From contig CALCVP010000020.1 of the NCBI GenBank assembly GCA_937907705.1, positions 51,954 through 115,953 on the forward strand: a stretch of DNA of 64,000 nt, in the 5' to 3' direction. Below the pieces are notes generated by a model that saw only the letters and a list, made by a program, of their open reading frames with translations, was not told where the DNA came from and did not search any database. The first letter of the stretch is position 1. Each line of letters starts with the position of its first letter. The stretch is from an uncultured Prevotella sp. (GTDB taxonomy: Bacteria; Bacteroidota; Bacteroidia; Bacteroidales; Bacteroidaceae). This document shows positions 15,765-24,567 of this stretch, one piece after another. The translations under genes were made by a program, and so were the position numbers.

Positions 15765-17183
15765 TTAGAACAGTTCGTTGTTGCTCTCAGGTATATGCGA
15801 ACTCTTTATCTTCCATTCATTGGGATAAAGGTTATTGGCGCGGTTTCCTATGTTTTTGGCAAAGCCGATGGGATGCTTTCGGTAGCAGAGCAGCGCGTAG
15901 CCGCGCGGCGTTCCGGCAGGAAGCGTGATGCTTTCTTTGCGCAGATAGGCTATGGCTTGGCTGTAGTTGAGTTCCACTTGGGTGAAAGCATCGCGCTGAA
16001 GGGCTGTAGACAGTGCCAAGGCTTGTGCCGGTATGATGTCTTTTCCTTTGATTTCGCCCATCTTGATGCCTGCACTCATTATTTTGAGTGTGCTTGCTGC
16101 TGCGTCGTAGACAGACTTCCATGCCTTTGGAATGGCTGTTACAGCAGTGCCGTTGACAACAGGCTGATAGTTGTCTGCATCTTTTATCCAGCCCATATAG
16201 GGCTTTATGGTATTGGCTTTATTGCGTTCCGTCTTGTTGCGTCGTGCTTTCTTGTCTTTTGCTTTCTGTGCTTGCGGCTCACTGCTGCCCGGCTTTTTGA
16301 GTACCGCCATAAAGAGTCCCTCGCCTTTGGAGAGACCTGGGATAAAGCGGCAGACAGGCTTGGGGAAGTCTGCTACTTGTGAACCGCTGATGTGCCACTT
16401 GGCTTCAGTGTTGACGGTGAGCACTTCTGCGCCAAAGGTTTCGGCTATGTGTTTCACGTTCAGCTCATCTTCCTTGGTGTTGAAGGTGCAAGTAGAGTAG
16501 ATGAGCAGACCGCCCGGCTTGAGGCAATTCCATAGAGCCTCGACGATGTCTCGCTGTAATGTCCAGCATTTCTCTACGTTTTGCAAGCTCCATTCGCTGA
16601 TGGCAGCAGGGTCTTTGCGGAACATTCCCTCGCCCGAACAAGGCACATCAGTAAGTATTACATCAAATTTGATGCCGCTTTTGGCATAATCTTGTGCATA
16701 GTTATTGGTAACAATAACGTCTGGATGCCCGAATTTCTGCATGTTTTCTGCCAGCACTTGTGCTCTGGGGCGTAACGGTTCGTTGCTGAACAGCAGACTG
16801 CCTTCGGGCAATGCAGCCCTTGCCACCGTTGATTTTCCGCCGGGAGCGGCGCACATGTCGAGCATGGTAACGGGCAAAGTACCTATATATTGGCGCATCA
16901 CTTGGTCGAGAAACATGGACGATGCTTCCTGAACGTAGTACAAACCAGCATGGAGCAGGGGGTCGAAAGTAAAGTTCAGGCGCTGCTTCAGATAGTAACC
17001 GCCGCGGCACCAGGGCACTTCAACCTCTGCCATGGGCATGTCTTGCAGGGTGGCTTTAGTCTTTAGGGGGTTGAGCCTTACGCTTACAGGCGGATTTTGG
17101 TTCAGTCCTTTCAGCAGCGCTTCAACCAAGTTGCCATCCAACTGCTGACGGATGCCGGTCAAGAAGTCATCGGGTAGTTGCAT
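15765..17183 (-). CDS. NOL1/NOP2/Sun-family RNA cytosine-5 methyltransferase
   Basis: The 472-residue protein has an N-terminal PUA/Sun-like domain, a class I SAM-dependent methyltransferase core and a C-terminal RsmF-type extension. The SAM motif is LDMCAAPGGKSTVARAAL (about residues 108-125); TDVPCSGEGMFRKDP carries the release cysteine and STCTFNTKEDELN the catalytic cysteine. The C-terminal part (about 300-472) starts with a Lys/Arg-rich linker and ends with the PAGTPRGYALLCYRKHPIGFAKN pattern seen in RsmF-like enzymes. It probably makes m5C in 16S rRNA; the exact base is uncertain. It heads the unit with thyA and folA. Confidence 0.88.
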   Translation of the reverse strand: MQLPDDFLTGIRQQLDGNLVEALLKGLNQNPPVSVRLNPLKTKATLQDMPMAEVEVPWCRGGYYLKQRLNFTFDPLLHAGLYYVQEASSMFLDQVMRQYIGTLPVTMLDMCAAPGGKSTVARAALPEGSLLFSNEPLRPRAQVLAENMQKFGHPDVIVTNNYAQDYAKSGIKFDVILTDVPCSGEGMFRKDPAAISEWSLQNVEKCWTLQRDIVEALWNCLKPGGLLIYSTCTFNTKEDELNVKHIAETFGAEVLTVNTEAKWHISGSQVADFPKPVCRFIPGLSKGEGLFMAVLKKPGSSEPQAQKAKDKKARRNKTERNKANTIKPYMGWIKDADNYQPVVNGTAVTAIPKAWKSVYDAAASTLKIMSAGIKMGEIKGKDIIPAQALALSTALQRDAFTQVELNYSQAIAYLRKESITLPAGTPRGYALLCYRKHPIGFAKNIGNRANNLYPNEWKIKSSHIPESNNELF

Positions 17184-17504
17184 ATTTAATATGGGGTAAA
17201 TTGCCTGTTTAATAATGTAGAGATACGAGATACAAAGTTACAAATATTTTCAAAGTTTTGAACTAAAAAGTTGTATGATTACCTTTATTAACTTATCTTT
17301 GCAAAAGAAATACCACAAAAGCAGCCTTATTGACCCTTCGAAAGGTTAAAAAGGACTATTATAGGCTTAAAATATTTACAAATTTTAGCTATTAATGAAA
17401 TACTGTTAACATTCAGTTGACAGTTTGCCTGTTGCCTTTCGGGTTGCGGTAACGCTCTTTTGCATGGATAAAAACATTATGTATCATTTAAAACATTTTA
17501 GGTT
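17184..17504. other. Divergent promoter region and long leader
   Basis: Holds a plus-strand promoter (17271-17301) and a possible minus-strand -7 box TAACTTTG (complement of 17233-17240) for the methyltransferase operon. The plus-strand transcript would carry a leader of about 195 nt before the outer-membrane gene, long for this genome; no known riboswitch was recognised in it. Confidence 0.55.
17271..17301 (+). promoter_or_regulatory. Promoter of the outer-membrane barrel gene
   Basis: TTG (17271-17273), 20-nt spacer, TATCTTTG (17294-17301): a full match to the Bacteroidota consensus. Confidence 0.7.
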
Positions 17505-18275
17505 ATGAGATTGAAATGCGTATTAATGGCTTTGGCTGCGTTGGCATTTTCGGCTGCTGCCATGGCACAGGAAGAGGAAGATACTTATATGTTCAACCAC
17601 CTTTCGGTAGGTGTTAATGTAGGAACTCCGGGCTATGGCTTTGATGTGGCTGTGCCGGTGGGCAAGCATTTCCAGCTCCGTGCGGGTTTCTCCACGATGC
17701 CCAAGATAAAGGCAAGCACAGATCTTGACTTCAACGGTGTGCCTTCTACCGGTACCTTCAACGTGCCTTCATCTATCAAGATAGAGGCAAAACCCGGCTT
17801 CTCCAATGCCAAGATATTGGTGGATATATATCCTTTTAACAGCAGCAACTTCCATATTACCGGTGGAGCCTATTGGGGCAGCAGCGAGGTTGTTACGGCA
17901 TACAACAAAGAAGAGGGCGTATTGAAGGATGTGGCAGACTGGAACCGTGCTCATCCAAACCAGCTTATCGGTCTTGAGTTGGGCGATTATCTGCTTACAC
18001 CTGATGCTGCCGGCAATGTCAGTGCATGTGTCAAGACCGCTTCTTTCAAGCCATATTTGGGTATCGGCTTTGGCCGTGCTGTGCCACGCAAGAACCGTTT
18101 GGGCTTCATGTTTGAGTTAGGTACACAGTTTTGGGGCACGCCTAAGGTTTACTGTAACGGCACAGAGCTAACTCCAGAGGGTCTTGATGCAGACGGTGGC
18201 GCTATTGTCAAGGTGCTCAGTAAGGTAAAAGTATATCCGGTAATGAACTTCCGTCTGTGTGGAAGAATACTATAA
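17505..18275 (+). CDS. Outer-membrane beta-barrel protein, unknown function
   Basis: A 256-residue exported protein. It has a clear signal peptide (MRLKCVLMALAALAFSAAAMAQ) and then alternating amphipathic strands rich in Gly, Phe and Tyr (LSVGVNVGTPGYGFDVAVPVG, FQLRAGFSTMP, ILVDIYPF, ITGGAYWGSSE, YLGIGFGRAVP, LGFMFELGTQFWG, VYPVMNFRLCGRIL), ending in an aromatic-containing strand. This is the pattern of a small outer-membrane barrel of eight or so strands. The substrate is unknown. It is monocistronic, with its own promoter upstream and a rho-independent terminator downstream. Confidence 0.8.
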   Translation: MRLKCVLMALAALAFSAAAMAQEEEDTYMFNHLSVGVNVGTPGYGFDVAVPVGKHFQLRAGFSTMPKIKASTDLDFNGVPSTGTFNVPSSIKIEAKPGFSNAKILVDIYPFNSSNFHITGGAYWGSSEVVTAYNKEEGVLKDVADWNRAHPNQLIGLELGDYLLTPDAAGNVSACVKTASFKPYLGIGFGRAVPRKNRLGFMFELGTQFWGTPKVYCNGTELTPEGLDADGGAIVKVLSKVKVYPVMNFRLCGRIL

Positions 18276-18320
18276 CCATAAGCCTGTGAAGGCTGTTTAA
18301 TCATGTGTAAAATCAGATTT

Positions 18321-18355
18321 GCCCTGCAAGAGCCTGTGCTTTTGCAGGGCTTTTT
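18321..18355 (+). terminator. Rho-independent terminator
   Basis: GCCCTGCAA (18321-18329) pairs with TTGCAGGGC (18342-18350), followed by TTTTT (18351-18355). Confidence 0.85.
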
Positions 18356-18489
18356 GTAGCTGTGGGTGTGGCAAGCTGCGGGTTGCGTGGCAGCAGAAAA
18401 AGTCTGTCCTGTGATAAAAAATGCCGTATTGATGCAACCTTTTGGCCTGTGGCTGCGTCTAACAGGCAGAATATTAAAAAACAAGAGAC

Positions 18490-19272
18490 ATGAGAAAAGC
18501 AGTATTAGCAGTAATGATGGCCTTGATGGTGGGTAGCACTACACTGGCCGCGGTGCCTCATTATAGGCACAATCCACACTTGATAAACCAGCAAACTCAG
18601 GTGGATAAAGGGGGCGTAGCAGCCTATTCAGACACTACGGCCACCGCCGACGATACCGCCAGTGTGGCAGATGATGACGACAGTGCAGGCGACGATCAGT
18701 GGCAAGGCAGTGATTTTGACAATATAAACGACCCCTTCAAGCTGATGGCTTACCTCACTACGTTAGGTGTGGGCGGTGTATTTGTGGCCATAGCCTTTGT
18801 GCTGGTTGTGCTGTTGATATGCCTGGCACCTTTCGGCTTGTTGGTAGTTCTGCTCGTTTTTCTGGCAAAACGCAGAAAACAGGCACGTGGAGCGGTTGAC
18901 GCTTCTGCCGGTGCCGATAGCCAACAGATGCCCCGTGCAGCATATAAACCTACCGATGAGATAGAGGAGTTGTGGCAGTCGGGCATCAAGAAGGCTGCTT
19001 TAGGCTTGGGACTGACAGTGGCAGGTATATGCAATGCAGGCAGTCTGTTTTACATAGTAGGTGCCATCCTGTTGTGTTATGGCGCAGGTCAGGCCTTGTT
19101 GGCGCGCTACTCTGCTGCCGGCAAGCGCACCAAGCAGACCGACGAGCCTTGGAATGACGATACTTTTACGCCTTTTGCAGAGGAAGAAGAAGCTGAACAG
19201 GCAGAGCAGAAAGCCGCTGATGATACGTCTGCTGACGGGCAAGACAAGGATGATACATCTGTTACCAAATAA
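18490..19272 (+). CDS. Predicted exported membrane protein next to an ECF sigma factor
   Basis: The 260-residue protein begins with a signal peptide (MRKAVLAVMMALMVGSTTLAAVP), followed by an acidic Asp/Ala/Thr-rich segment (about 45-75), a long hydrophobic pair of helices (about 88-125, VFVAIAFVLVVLLICLAPFGLLVVLLVFLA) ending in KRRKQ, another hydrophobic region (about 170-205) and a highly acidic tail. Genes of this layout precede ECF sigma factors in Bacteroidales and may belong to the DUF6249 group; I cannot confirm that by eye. Its stop overlaps an ATG that probably begins the sigma gene (TAATG). A role in the sigma signalling unit is inferred from position only. Confidence 0.75.
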   Translation: MRKAVLAVMMALMVGSTTLAAVPHYRHNPHLINQQTQVDKGGVAAYSDTTATADDTASVADDDDSAGDDQWQGSDFDNINDPFKLMAYLTTLGVGGVFVAIAFVLVVLLICLAPFGLLVVLLVFLAKRRKQARGAVDASAGADSQQMPRAAYKPTDEIEELWQSGIKKAALGLGLTVAGICNAGSLFYIVGAILLCYGAGQALLARYSAAGKRTKQTDEPWNDDTFTPFAEEEEAEQAEQKAADDTSADGQDKDDTSVTK

Positions 19273-19284
19273 TGAACGATAAGA

Positions 19285-19836
19285 TTGGATAGCCCTGTGG
19301 ATAAGTTAACAGACATAGCCTTGGTGGCCCAAGTGGTTACATTGCACAACAAGCGAGCCTTTGACACGCTGGTCAAGAAGTACCAGTCGGGTGTGCGCCG
19401 CTTCTTGTTGCACCAAACCTTGGGCGACAGCCAGTTGAGTGATGACCTTGCCCAAGACACTTTTGTCAAGGCATACACTCATCTCAGCAGCTTCAAAGGC
19501 GTGTCTGCTTTCTCCACATGGCTCTATCGTATAGCCTACAACGTGTTTTACGACTACCGGCGCACGCATCATCTGTCTGTCGATATAGATACGGTAGAGA
19601 TGCGGCAGCGTGCTTCTGCCCATCCTGACAAGGCGCTTCAGTTGGACCTCTACAAGGCTTTGGCACAACTGAAAGAGGTGGAGCGCTTGTGTATAACGCT
19701 GCAATTGGTAGAGGGGCAACCCGTAGAACAGATAGCAAAGATAACAGGCTTGAACCTTGGCACGGTGAAGTCGCACCTGTCGAGGGGAAAAACAAAATTG
19801 GCAACTTACTTAAAGGCAAACGGATATGACAGATAA
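19285..19836 (+). CDS. ECF-type RNA polymerase sigma factor (start region possibly frameshifted)
   Basis: The sigma-70 family protein (about 183 aa) has region 2 (DDLAQDTFVKAYTHLSSFKGVSAFSTWLYRIAYNVFYDY, about residues 50-90) and region 4 with a helix-turn-helix (VEQIAKITGLNLGTVKSHLSRGKTKLATYL, about 145-178). No ATG starts this frame: the open frame begins at TTG 19285, with GTG 19297 the next choice. An ATG at 19272 overlaps the upstream stop as TAATG but is one base out of frame and hits TAG at 19290. Removing one G at 19287-19288 would read MNDKIDSPVDKLTD and continue smoothly. The following gene overlaps its end and may encode its partner. Confidence 0.85.
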   Translation: MDSPVDKLTDIALVAQVVTLHNKRAFDTLVKKYQSGVRRFLLHQTLGDSQLSDDLAQDTFVKAYTHLSSFKGVSAFSTWLYRIAYNVFYDYRRTHHLSVDIDTVEMRQRASAHPDKALQLDLYKALAQLKEVERLCITLQLVEGQPVEQIAKITGLNLGTVKSHLSRGKTKLATYLKANGYDR

Positions 19837-20170
19837 TAAAGATGAACTATTGGTGCGTAGCTTTATGCAGACGCACTATTTTGAGGTGGCAGACGATGGC
19901 TTTTCGGCTCGTGTCATGCGCCATTTGCCCGACCGCATGCTGCTGTTGTTGCGTGTGTGGCGGGCTATTTGCGTGGTAGCAGGTGTGGTGCTTGTATGTT
20001 GCTGCCGTGCGTTGTCGGCAGAGTGGGGCATGATAAAAGGCTGGATAAGCGACCTGCTGACCTGCAATGCGGTATTGGTAACTCCCGGAGTGCTGATGCT
20101 TGGCTTTATGGCAGCCACTTTGGCTTTAGGTTTCGGCATGCTGTTCATGCAAGAAAAGCACAGCTGGTGA
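19826..20170 (+). CDS. Small membrane protein, DUF5056-like, candidate anti-sigma partner
   Basis: A 114-residue protein overlapping the sigma gene by 11 nt. The N-terminal 40 residues are cytoplasmic-looking (DELLVRSFMQTHYFEVADDGFSARVMRHLPDR), followed by two membrane helices (about 40-60 and 82-106). The DDGFSARVMRHLP pattern resembles Bacteroidales DUF5056 proteins that follow ECF sigma genes. Membrane location plus translational coupling suggests an anti-sigma role, but no canonical anti-sigma zinc motif is visible, so this is inference. Confidence 0.75.
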   Translation: MTDNKDELLVRSFMQTHYFEVADDGFSARVMRHLPDRMLLLLRVWRAICVVAGVVLVCCCRALSAEWGMIKGWISDLLTCNAVLVTPGVLMLGFMAATLALGFGMLFMQEKHSW

Positions 20171-20633
20171 GTCCTGGAAAAGAAAAAGTGTGCAAGCAAA
20201 ATATTTGACAATATAAAATCGTAAAACAGCAATGGATTTTACACTTTAGGGCAGCTTTTGTCGCTAAAGATACTACTTTTCAACCATAACCCTACTGCTT
20301 TTATGCCATAAACCATGCTTTTAGCTGCCGAAAACACCCTGTTTTCAGGCTAAACGCTATGCAGTTGACCCCCAAGAGCAGTGCTTTTGTAAGCTAAAAG
20401 CACTGGTTTTGGGGGTCGTTTTGCATGTAAATAAGTGGATAAATGCGTTAATTTGTTGATAATCAGTTTGTTAACAATAAGCGCTAAAAACACCTGTTTT
20501 TAGCTCCCTTTACCGTGTTGGTGGAGAACAAGGGCAGTTTTAGCATCTTAAAAGTTGTAGATTTGTAAATAAACAAGAAAGTGTGCAATCTTTTCAGTGC
20601 ATCACTCTCACAGTCAAGTAGGTAGGATTTGGA
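20171..20633. repeat. Repeat-rich intergenic region
   Basis: No gene. It is framed by two copies of AAAGTGTGCAA (20185-20195 and 20578-20588). Inside are a compound hairpin (20367-20417), a 9-bp perfect hairpin GCTAAAAAC/GTTTTTAGC (20483-20504), a GAAAAC/GTTTTC hairpin near 20332-20346, and GTTAATTTGTTGATAATCAG starting at 20447, close to a sequence at 29205. AGTGGATAA at 20434-20442 is one base off a DnaA box. Confidence 0.65.
20367..20417. repeat. Compound hairpin between convergent genes
   Basis: GACCCCCAA (20367-20375) pairs with TTGGGGGTC (20409-20417), and CAGTGCTTTT (20379-20388) pairs with AAAAGCACTG (20396-20405), separated by a 3x3 internal loop. It could terminate transcripts from both sides, but its core CAGTGCTTTT also belongs to the extragenic motif family of this genome. 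Confidence 0.7.
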
Positions 20634-21218
20634 TTAATACACCTTGTCGTCTTCCTCATCGCTCTCGCTGGAATCGATGCGTGAATCCTTTGTAATGGTA
20701 AGTTGTCCCATGCGCGACAGTTGCAGGATAAGCGGCACATACTCATCGCTGAGGGCATCAGGGGCACCCACGCTGGCAGCTAATTGCAGATAGTTGCCCT
20801 CGGCTTTTTCAAGTACAATGCCCAAGAGCACGCTCTCTTTCAGATAATCTTGCTCTATATAACTGGCAAAATCAGCCTTTACAAAGGTGTTTTCGTAAAA
20901 CACGGAACCATCCTTTCTCAATATTTTTACGCTGATGCTGTTGTCGTAATACTTATTGCCGGAGTCGTCTGTCATGGTGTCATTGGCGGTGAGAGGGGTG
21001 CGCCTGATTTGCAGGGTATAGGTCTCGCCTAACCAGTTTACCGTCTCTTGATGGCTGTACGCCTGCATCTTGGTAGGCTTGGTAGGCGCTTTTGTTACAG
21101 GTTTTGGAGCAATGATATCTTTAGTAGTGGGTTGCTGCTTGCATGAAGTAAGGGCAAATGCCAGCGGTGTAGTGAGCACAAGCAGTGCAGTATGAAGTTT
21201 CATCTTATATCGTTTCAT
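20634..21218 (-). CDS. DUF4738-type lipoprotein
   Basis: A 194-residue predicted lipoprotein. The signal peptide ends in the lipobox LTSC (LAFALTSCKQQ) at about residue 26, though an upstream Met pair (MKRYKMKLHTALL) leaves the exact start open between 21218 and 21203. After a Pro/Lys/Thr-rich spacer comes a beta-rich domain with QETVNWLGETYTLQIRRTP, YYDNSISVKILRKDGSVFYENTF and SDEYVPLILQLSRMGQL, a pattern I associate with Bacteroidales DUF4738 proteins. The tail is acidic. Function is unknown. It stands alone; a possible -7 box TAAGTTTG lies on the minus strand at 21294-21301. Confidence 0.85.
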   Translation of the reverse strand: MKRYKMKLHTALLVLTTPLAFALTSCKQQPTTKDIIAPKPVTKAPTKPTKMQAYSHQETVNWLGETYTLQIRRTPLTANDTMTDDSGNKYYDNSISVKILRKDGSVFYENTFVKADFASYIEQDYLKESVLLGIVLEKAEGNYLQLAASVGAPDALSDEYVPLILQLSRMGQLTITKDSRIDSSESDEEDDKVY

Positions 21219-21587
21219 TGTTGTTAGGTTGCAAAAGGCTTGTTTTTGTCTTCTAAAATCTGCCTTTTGTGATGCAAAGAGTGATTGTTACTGCAAACTT
21301 ACACATTTTTTTTGAGATAACGGAAAGTAGACTTGAAAAATCAATGGCACAGCACTCATGACACGATAAACAGGATAAAGAAACAGTAACATATTGGTCT
21401 TAAAATGCTTTTTTATGCAACAAATATAAAATTTCTGTTTGCTTTTATGCGCATATTGATACATAATTTATTACCTTTGCAAAAAGTTTTCATGAGCAAA
21501 GCTATGCCTTTCGCAACAGAATAGCCTAAAAAGCTCCTGTAAACGGTGGCAGAAGCCTATGAAAACGTGTTAATACAACGACAAGAA
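21219..21587. other. Divergent intergenic region
   Basis: Carries the minus-strand promoter candidate for the DUF4738 gene and TACCTTTG (21472-21479), a plus-strand -7 box for the DUF4230 pair without a good -33 match at the usual distance. Nothing else is seen. Confidence 0.5.
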
Positions 21588-22247
21588 ATGAAGCATTTAG
21601 CATTATTCCTGCTCTCGGCAGTGCTGCTTCTTGCCGCCTGCAAAGGGCAGCAGACAGCACCAGACACCACCCAAAAGGCCGACACACTGCCACTGATGGT
21701 GATGCAGATACGGAAGTGTGCACGCCTGTATACTGCCGAATACAAGGTGCATAAAATCATAACGCATGCCGATGACGTGAAGCTGAACGGCTCTTTCATG
21801 AGGCAGAAGTTTAATGTAACCTTGCCAATGAGCCATAGAAAGGTGGCCATACCTATGGATGCCACCCTGAAAGCCAGTGTGGATTTTAGCACATTCAGCA
21901 AGAATAACGTGGTAAAAAGAGGAGACAAAATAGAGATAATCTTGCCCGACCCGAAGGTAGAGCTTACAGCCACACGCATCAACCATGAGCAAATAAAGCG
22001 TCATGTGTCGATGTTTCGCTCTAATTTTACCGACAAGGAACTGGCTGCTTATGAGCAGCAGGGGCGCAATGACATTGTCAAGACCATACCGCAGTTGGGC
22101 ATAATAGAGATGGCACGGCAGAGTGCAGCCAACATATTGGTGCCTATCATCACGCATTTGGGTTATGCTGAAGAAAATATCACCATCACTTTCAGAAAGA
22201 ACTTTACGGCTACCGATATGCCGCAGCTTATGGATGTGAGGCGGTAA
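21588..22247 (+). CDS. DUF4230-type lipoprotein
   Basis: A 219-residue lipoprotein: the start MKHLALFLLSAVLLLAACKGQ gives a signal peptide with lipobox LAAC (an upstream extension to 21546 does not). The body resembles DUF4230: a beta-rich front half (ARLYTAEYKVHKIITHADD, KVAIPMDATLKASVDFSTF, GDKIEIILPDPKVELTATRIN) and a helical rear half (ELAAYEQQGRNDIVKTIPQLGIIEMARQSAANILVPIITHLGY) ending in a strand. No catalytic motif is visible. It is followed after 53 nt by a related gene, so the two form a pair, and the alanine symporter gene lies in the same direction. Confidence 0.82.
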   Translation: MKHLALFLLSAVLLLAACKGQQTAPDTTQKADTLPLMVMQIRKCARLYTAEYKVHKIITHADDVKLNGSFMRQKFNVTLPMSHRKVAIPMDATLKASVDFSTFSKNNVVKRGDKIEIILPDPKVELTATRINHEQIKRHVSMFRSNFTDKELAAYEQQGRNDIVKTIPQLGIIEMARQSAANILVPIITHLGYAEENITITFRKNFTATDMPQLMDVRR

Positions 22248-22300
22248 GGTGTATTGAAGCAGCACATAAATATATAAACAATACTTGACAACGATAAAAA

Positions 22301-22933
22301 ATGAATCATAACAATCAGCGCAGCGGCATCCGTAGGTCTTGGTCTATGCTGCTAAAGCTAAAGATAGGCATAGCTGTTGCCGTGGCAGCAATAGTTGTGG
22401 TGGCTGTTGCCTATTTGGTAAAGGCATGCAGTGGCAACACAGTTCAAGTGGTTGTAAACGACAATATAGATGCCACGCCCTTGCAGGTGATAGCCATGAA
22501 GCGCATAGGGCAATGGGAATTTCTGTCTGTTGACGATGAAGAGATGGTAGACACCGTGCGCAAGGGCTTCTTCAGTGACGACTATCTGACGCGCATCTAT
22601 TACGGTACGCTGCGCATAGGCATTGATTTGGCAAAGACAAAAGCCGACTGGGTGCGCCTGAAAGGCGACACCGTGGTGGTGGATATGCCTCCTGTGGCAC
22701 TGTTGGACAGCAACTTCATAGATGAGGCGCGCACGCAATCGTTTTTTGAAACAGGCAAGTGGACAGACCAAGACCGTGCCAACCTCTACCGCAGAGCAGT
22801 GGACCGTATGCACCAACGCTGCCTGACGCCTGAGAATATGGCAAGCGCTGAGAACAACGCGCAGCGCCAACTGTACAGCATGTTGCGGGCTATGGGCTAT
22901 AAAAACATAGTGATACGCCCCGCCAAAAAGTAG
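22301..22933 (+). CDS. DUF4230-type membrane-anchored protein
   Basis: A 210-residue protein with one N-terminal membrane helix (about 18-42, LKIGIAVAVAAIVVVAVAYLV), then the same two-part layout as its upstream neighbour: a beta-rich section (QVIAMKRIGQWEFLSVDDEEMVDTVRKG, YYGTLRIGIDLAK, KGDTVVVDMPPVALL) and a helical section ending YSMLRAMGYKNIVIRP. The tandem arrangement of one lipoprotein (outer membrane) and one inner-membrane-anchored member suggests a cooperating pair across the periplasm, which is inference. No known catalytic residues. Confidence 0.82.
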   Translation: MNHNNQRSGIRRSWSMLLKLKIGIAVAVAAIVVVAVAYLVKACSGNTVQVVVNDNIDATPLQVIAMKRIGQWEFLSVDDEEMVDTVRKGFFSDDYLTRIYYGTLRIGIDLAKTKADWVRLKGDTVVVDMPPVALLDSNFIDEARTQSFFETGKWTDQDRANLYRRAVDRMHQRCLTPENMASAENNAQRQLYSMLRAMGYKNIVIRPAKK

Positions 22934-23026
22934 CATTTGCCGCATGCCGACAGACGGAAAAGAACGGGAAAATGTAAAAAGATATCAAGATAACCGCATC
23001 AAGAATGCACTAAAAACAAAGGACAG

Positions 23027-24409
23027 ATGGAACAACTGAATCAATGGATAGCAGAGATTAGTTCGTTTCTGTGGGGATGGCCCATGATTATTCTGCTGTT
23101 GGGAACCCACATTTTCTTAACCGTTAGGCTGAAGTTTCCGCAGCGTAAGCTATGGACTGCCATTAAACTATCGGTGAAAAAAGACAAGAATGCAGCAGGA
23201 GAAGTGTCGCAGTTTGGTGCTTTGGCCACAGCCCTTGCAGCCACAATCGGTACGGGCAACATTATTGGTGTGGCCACAGCCGTGGCATTGGGCGGACCAG
23301 GTGCGGTGTTGTGGTGCTGGTTGACAGGCTTTTTCGGCATCTCTACCAAGTATGCCGAAGGATTGTTGGCAGTGAAATACCGTGTAAAAACATCCAATGG
23401 CAAAACCCTTGGCGGACCTATGTATGCCTTGGAGCGCGGCTTGGGCTGGCGCAAGATGGCCATTGCCTTCTCTGTATTTACGGTATTGGCATCGTTTGGC
23501 ATCGGCAGCACAGTTCAGGCCAATGCTATTGCCACAATGACACAGGAGTCTTACGCTGTGTCGCCAGCCATTTCCGGACTTGTGCTGTGTGCATTGCTGG
23601 CAGCGGTAGTGTTGGGTGGCATCAAGGGCATAGCGCGCGTGTGCAGCGTTTTGGTGCCTTTCATGGCATTGTTCTATGTAATTGGCTGTATCGTCATACT
23701 GATTGTCAATGGGGCTTACATCTGGCCAGCCATACAACTGATTGTTCAGTCGGCATTTACTCCACAGGCAGCAGGGGGCGGACTGGCAGGAACCACCGTT
23801 ATTATGGCTGCCCGCTACGGTATCGCACGTGGGCTCTTCTCCAACGAGTCGGGACTTGGCTCTGCGCCAATCATGGCTGCCGCCGCTCAAACACGCAATC
23901 CTGTGCGTCAGGCATTGGTGTCTTCTACCGGTACATTCTGGGACACTGTGTTTATCTGTGCACTCACCGGAATGGTCATTGTCAGCAGTATCTTGGCCTA
24001 TCCCGATATTAGTTATGACAATGGTGCCACGCTTACAAAGATGGCTTTCAGCAAGATACCTTACATAGGCACCCCTTTGCTCACCTTCGGACTGATGACT
24101 TTTGCCTTCAGTACTACCTTGGGATGGGAACTGTATGGTGAGAGGGCAATGGCATATCTTAGCGGAAAGCGTTGGATTTATGCTTTCCAAATTGTTTATA
24201 TCATATCGGTATTCTTTGGAGCGGTGATGAATCTCAACATTGTTTGGAACCTCTCAGACTGCATGAATGCACTGATGGCCATTCCTAATCTGCTCTCGCT
24301 CCTGTTCCTTAGTGGCATGCTGGTACACGAAACCCGTAAATACTTGTGGCGAGATAGGCTGGACAGGGATATGGAAGAAACTGAAATACGTGAAATAGAG
24401 GATAAATAA
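23027..24409 (+). CDS. Sodium:alanine/glycine symporter (AGCS family)
   Basis: A 460-residue integral membrane protein with 10-11 helices. Family signatures are clear: the GALATALAATIGTGNIIGVATAVALGGPGAVLW stretch (about 65-100), TKYAEGLLAVKYR, NESGLGSAPIMAAAAQTRNPVRQALVSSTGTFWDT (about 275-310) and GWELYGERA. It imports alanine or glycine with sodium. The start MEQLNQWIAEISSFLWGWPMI is standard, and the C-terminal tail is highly charged (RDRLDRDMEETEIREIEDK). A very strong hairpin follows. Confidence 0.95.
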   Translation: MEQLNQWIAEISSFLWGWPMIILLLGTHIFLTVRLKFPQRKLWTAIKLSVKKDKNAAGEVSQFGALATALAATIGTGNIIGVATAVALGGPGAVLWCWLTGFFGISTKYAEGLLAVKYRVKTSNGKTLGGPMYALERGLGWRKMAIAFSVFTVLASFGIGSTVQANAIATMTQESYAVSPAISGLVLCALLAAVVLGGIKGIARVCSVLVPFMALFYVIGCIVILIVNGAYIWPAIQLIVQSAFTPQAAGGGLAGTTVIMAARYGIARGLFSNESGLGSAPIMAAAAQTRNPVRQALVSSTGTFWDTVFICALTGMVIVSSILAYPDISYDNGATLTKMAFSKIPYIGTPLLTFGLMTFAFSTTLGWELYGERAMAYLSGKRWIYAFQIVYIISVFFGAVMNLNIVWNLSDCMNALMAIPNLLSLLFLSGMLVHETRKYLWRDRLDRDMEETEIREIEDK

Positions 24410-24422
24410 TAAGTCGTAATAC

Positions 24423-24504
24423 GCACATAAAAAACTTGTTTTCAGCCTTGTACTATCTTGCTTTTAGATAGAAAAGAAGCGTTGGAAACAAGTTTTTTAT
24501 GTGC
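24423..24504. terminator. Long bidirectional terminator hairpin
   Basis: GCACATAAAAAACTTGTTTT (from 24423) pairs with the segment ending at 24504 (22-bp stem, one wobble pair). The 38-nt loop contains its own small hairpin CTATCT/AGATAG. A- and T-runs in the stem give U-tracts on both strands, fitting its place between convergent genes. Confidence 0.8.
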
Positions 24505-24567
24505 CAAAAACAGACATCTTGCCGTCTGCTTTCCTCTTTTTATATTAAGAAATTGGATATTTCTGTT

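Noticed and set aside
23168..24190. 340-codon minus-strand frame opposite the symporter
   Set aside because: Antisense shadow of a high-GC third-position gene; Cys/His/Gln-rich with no family match.
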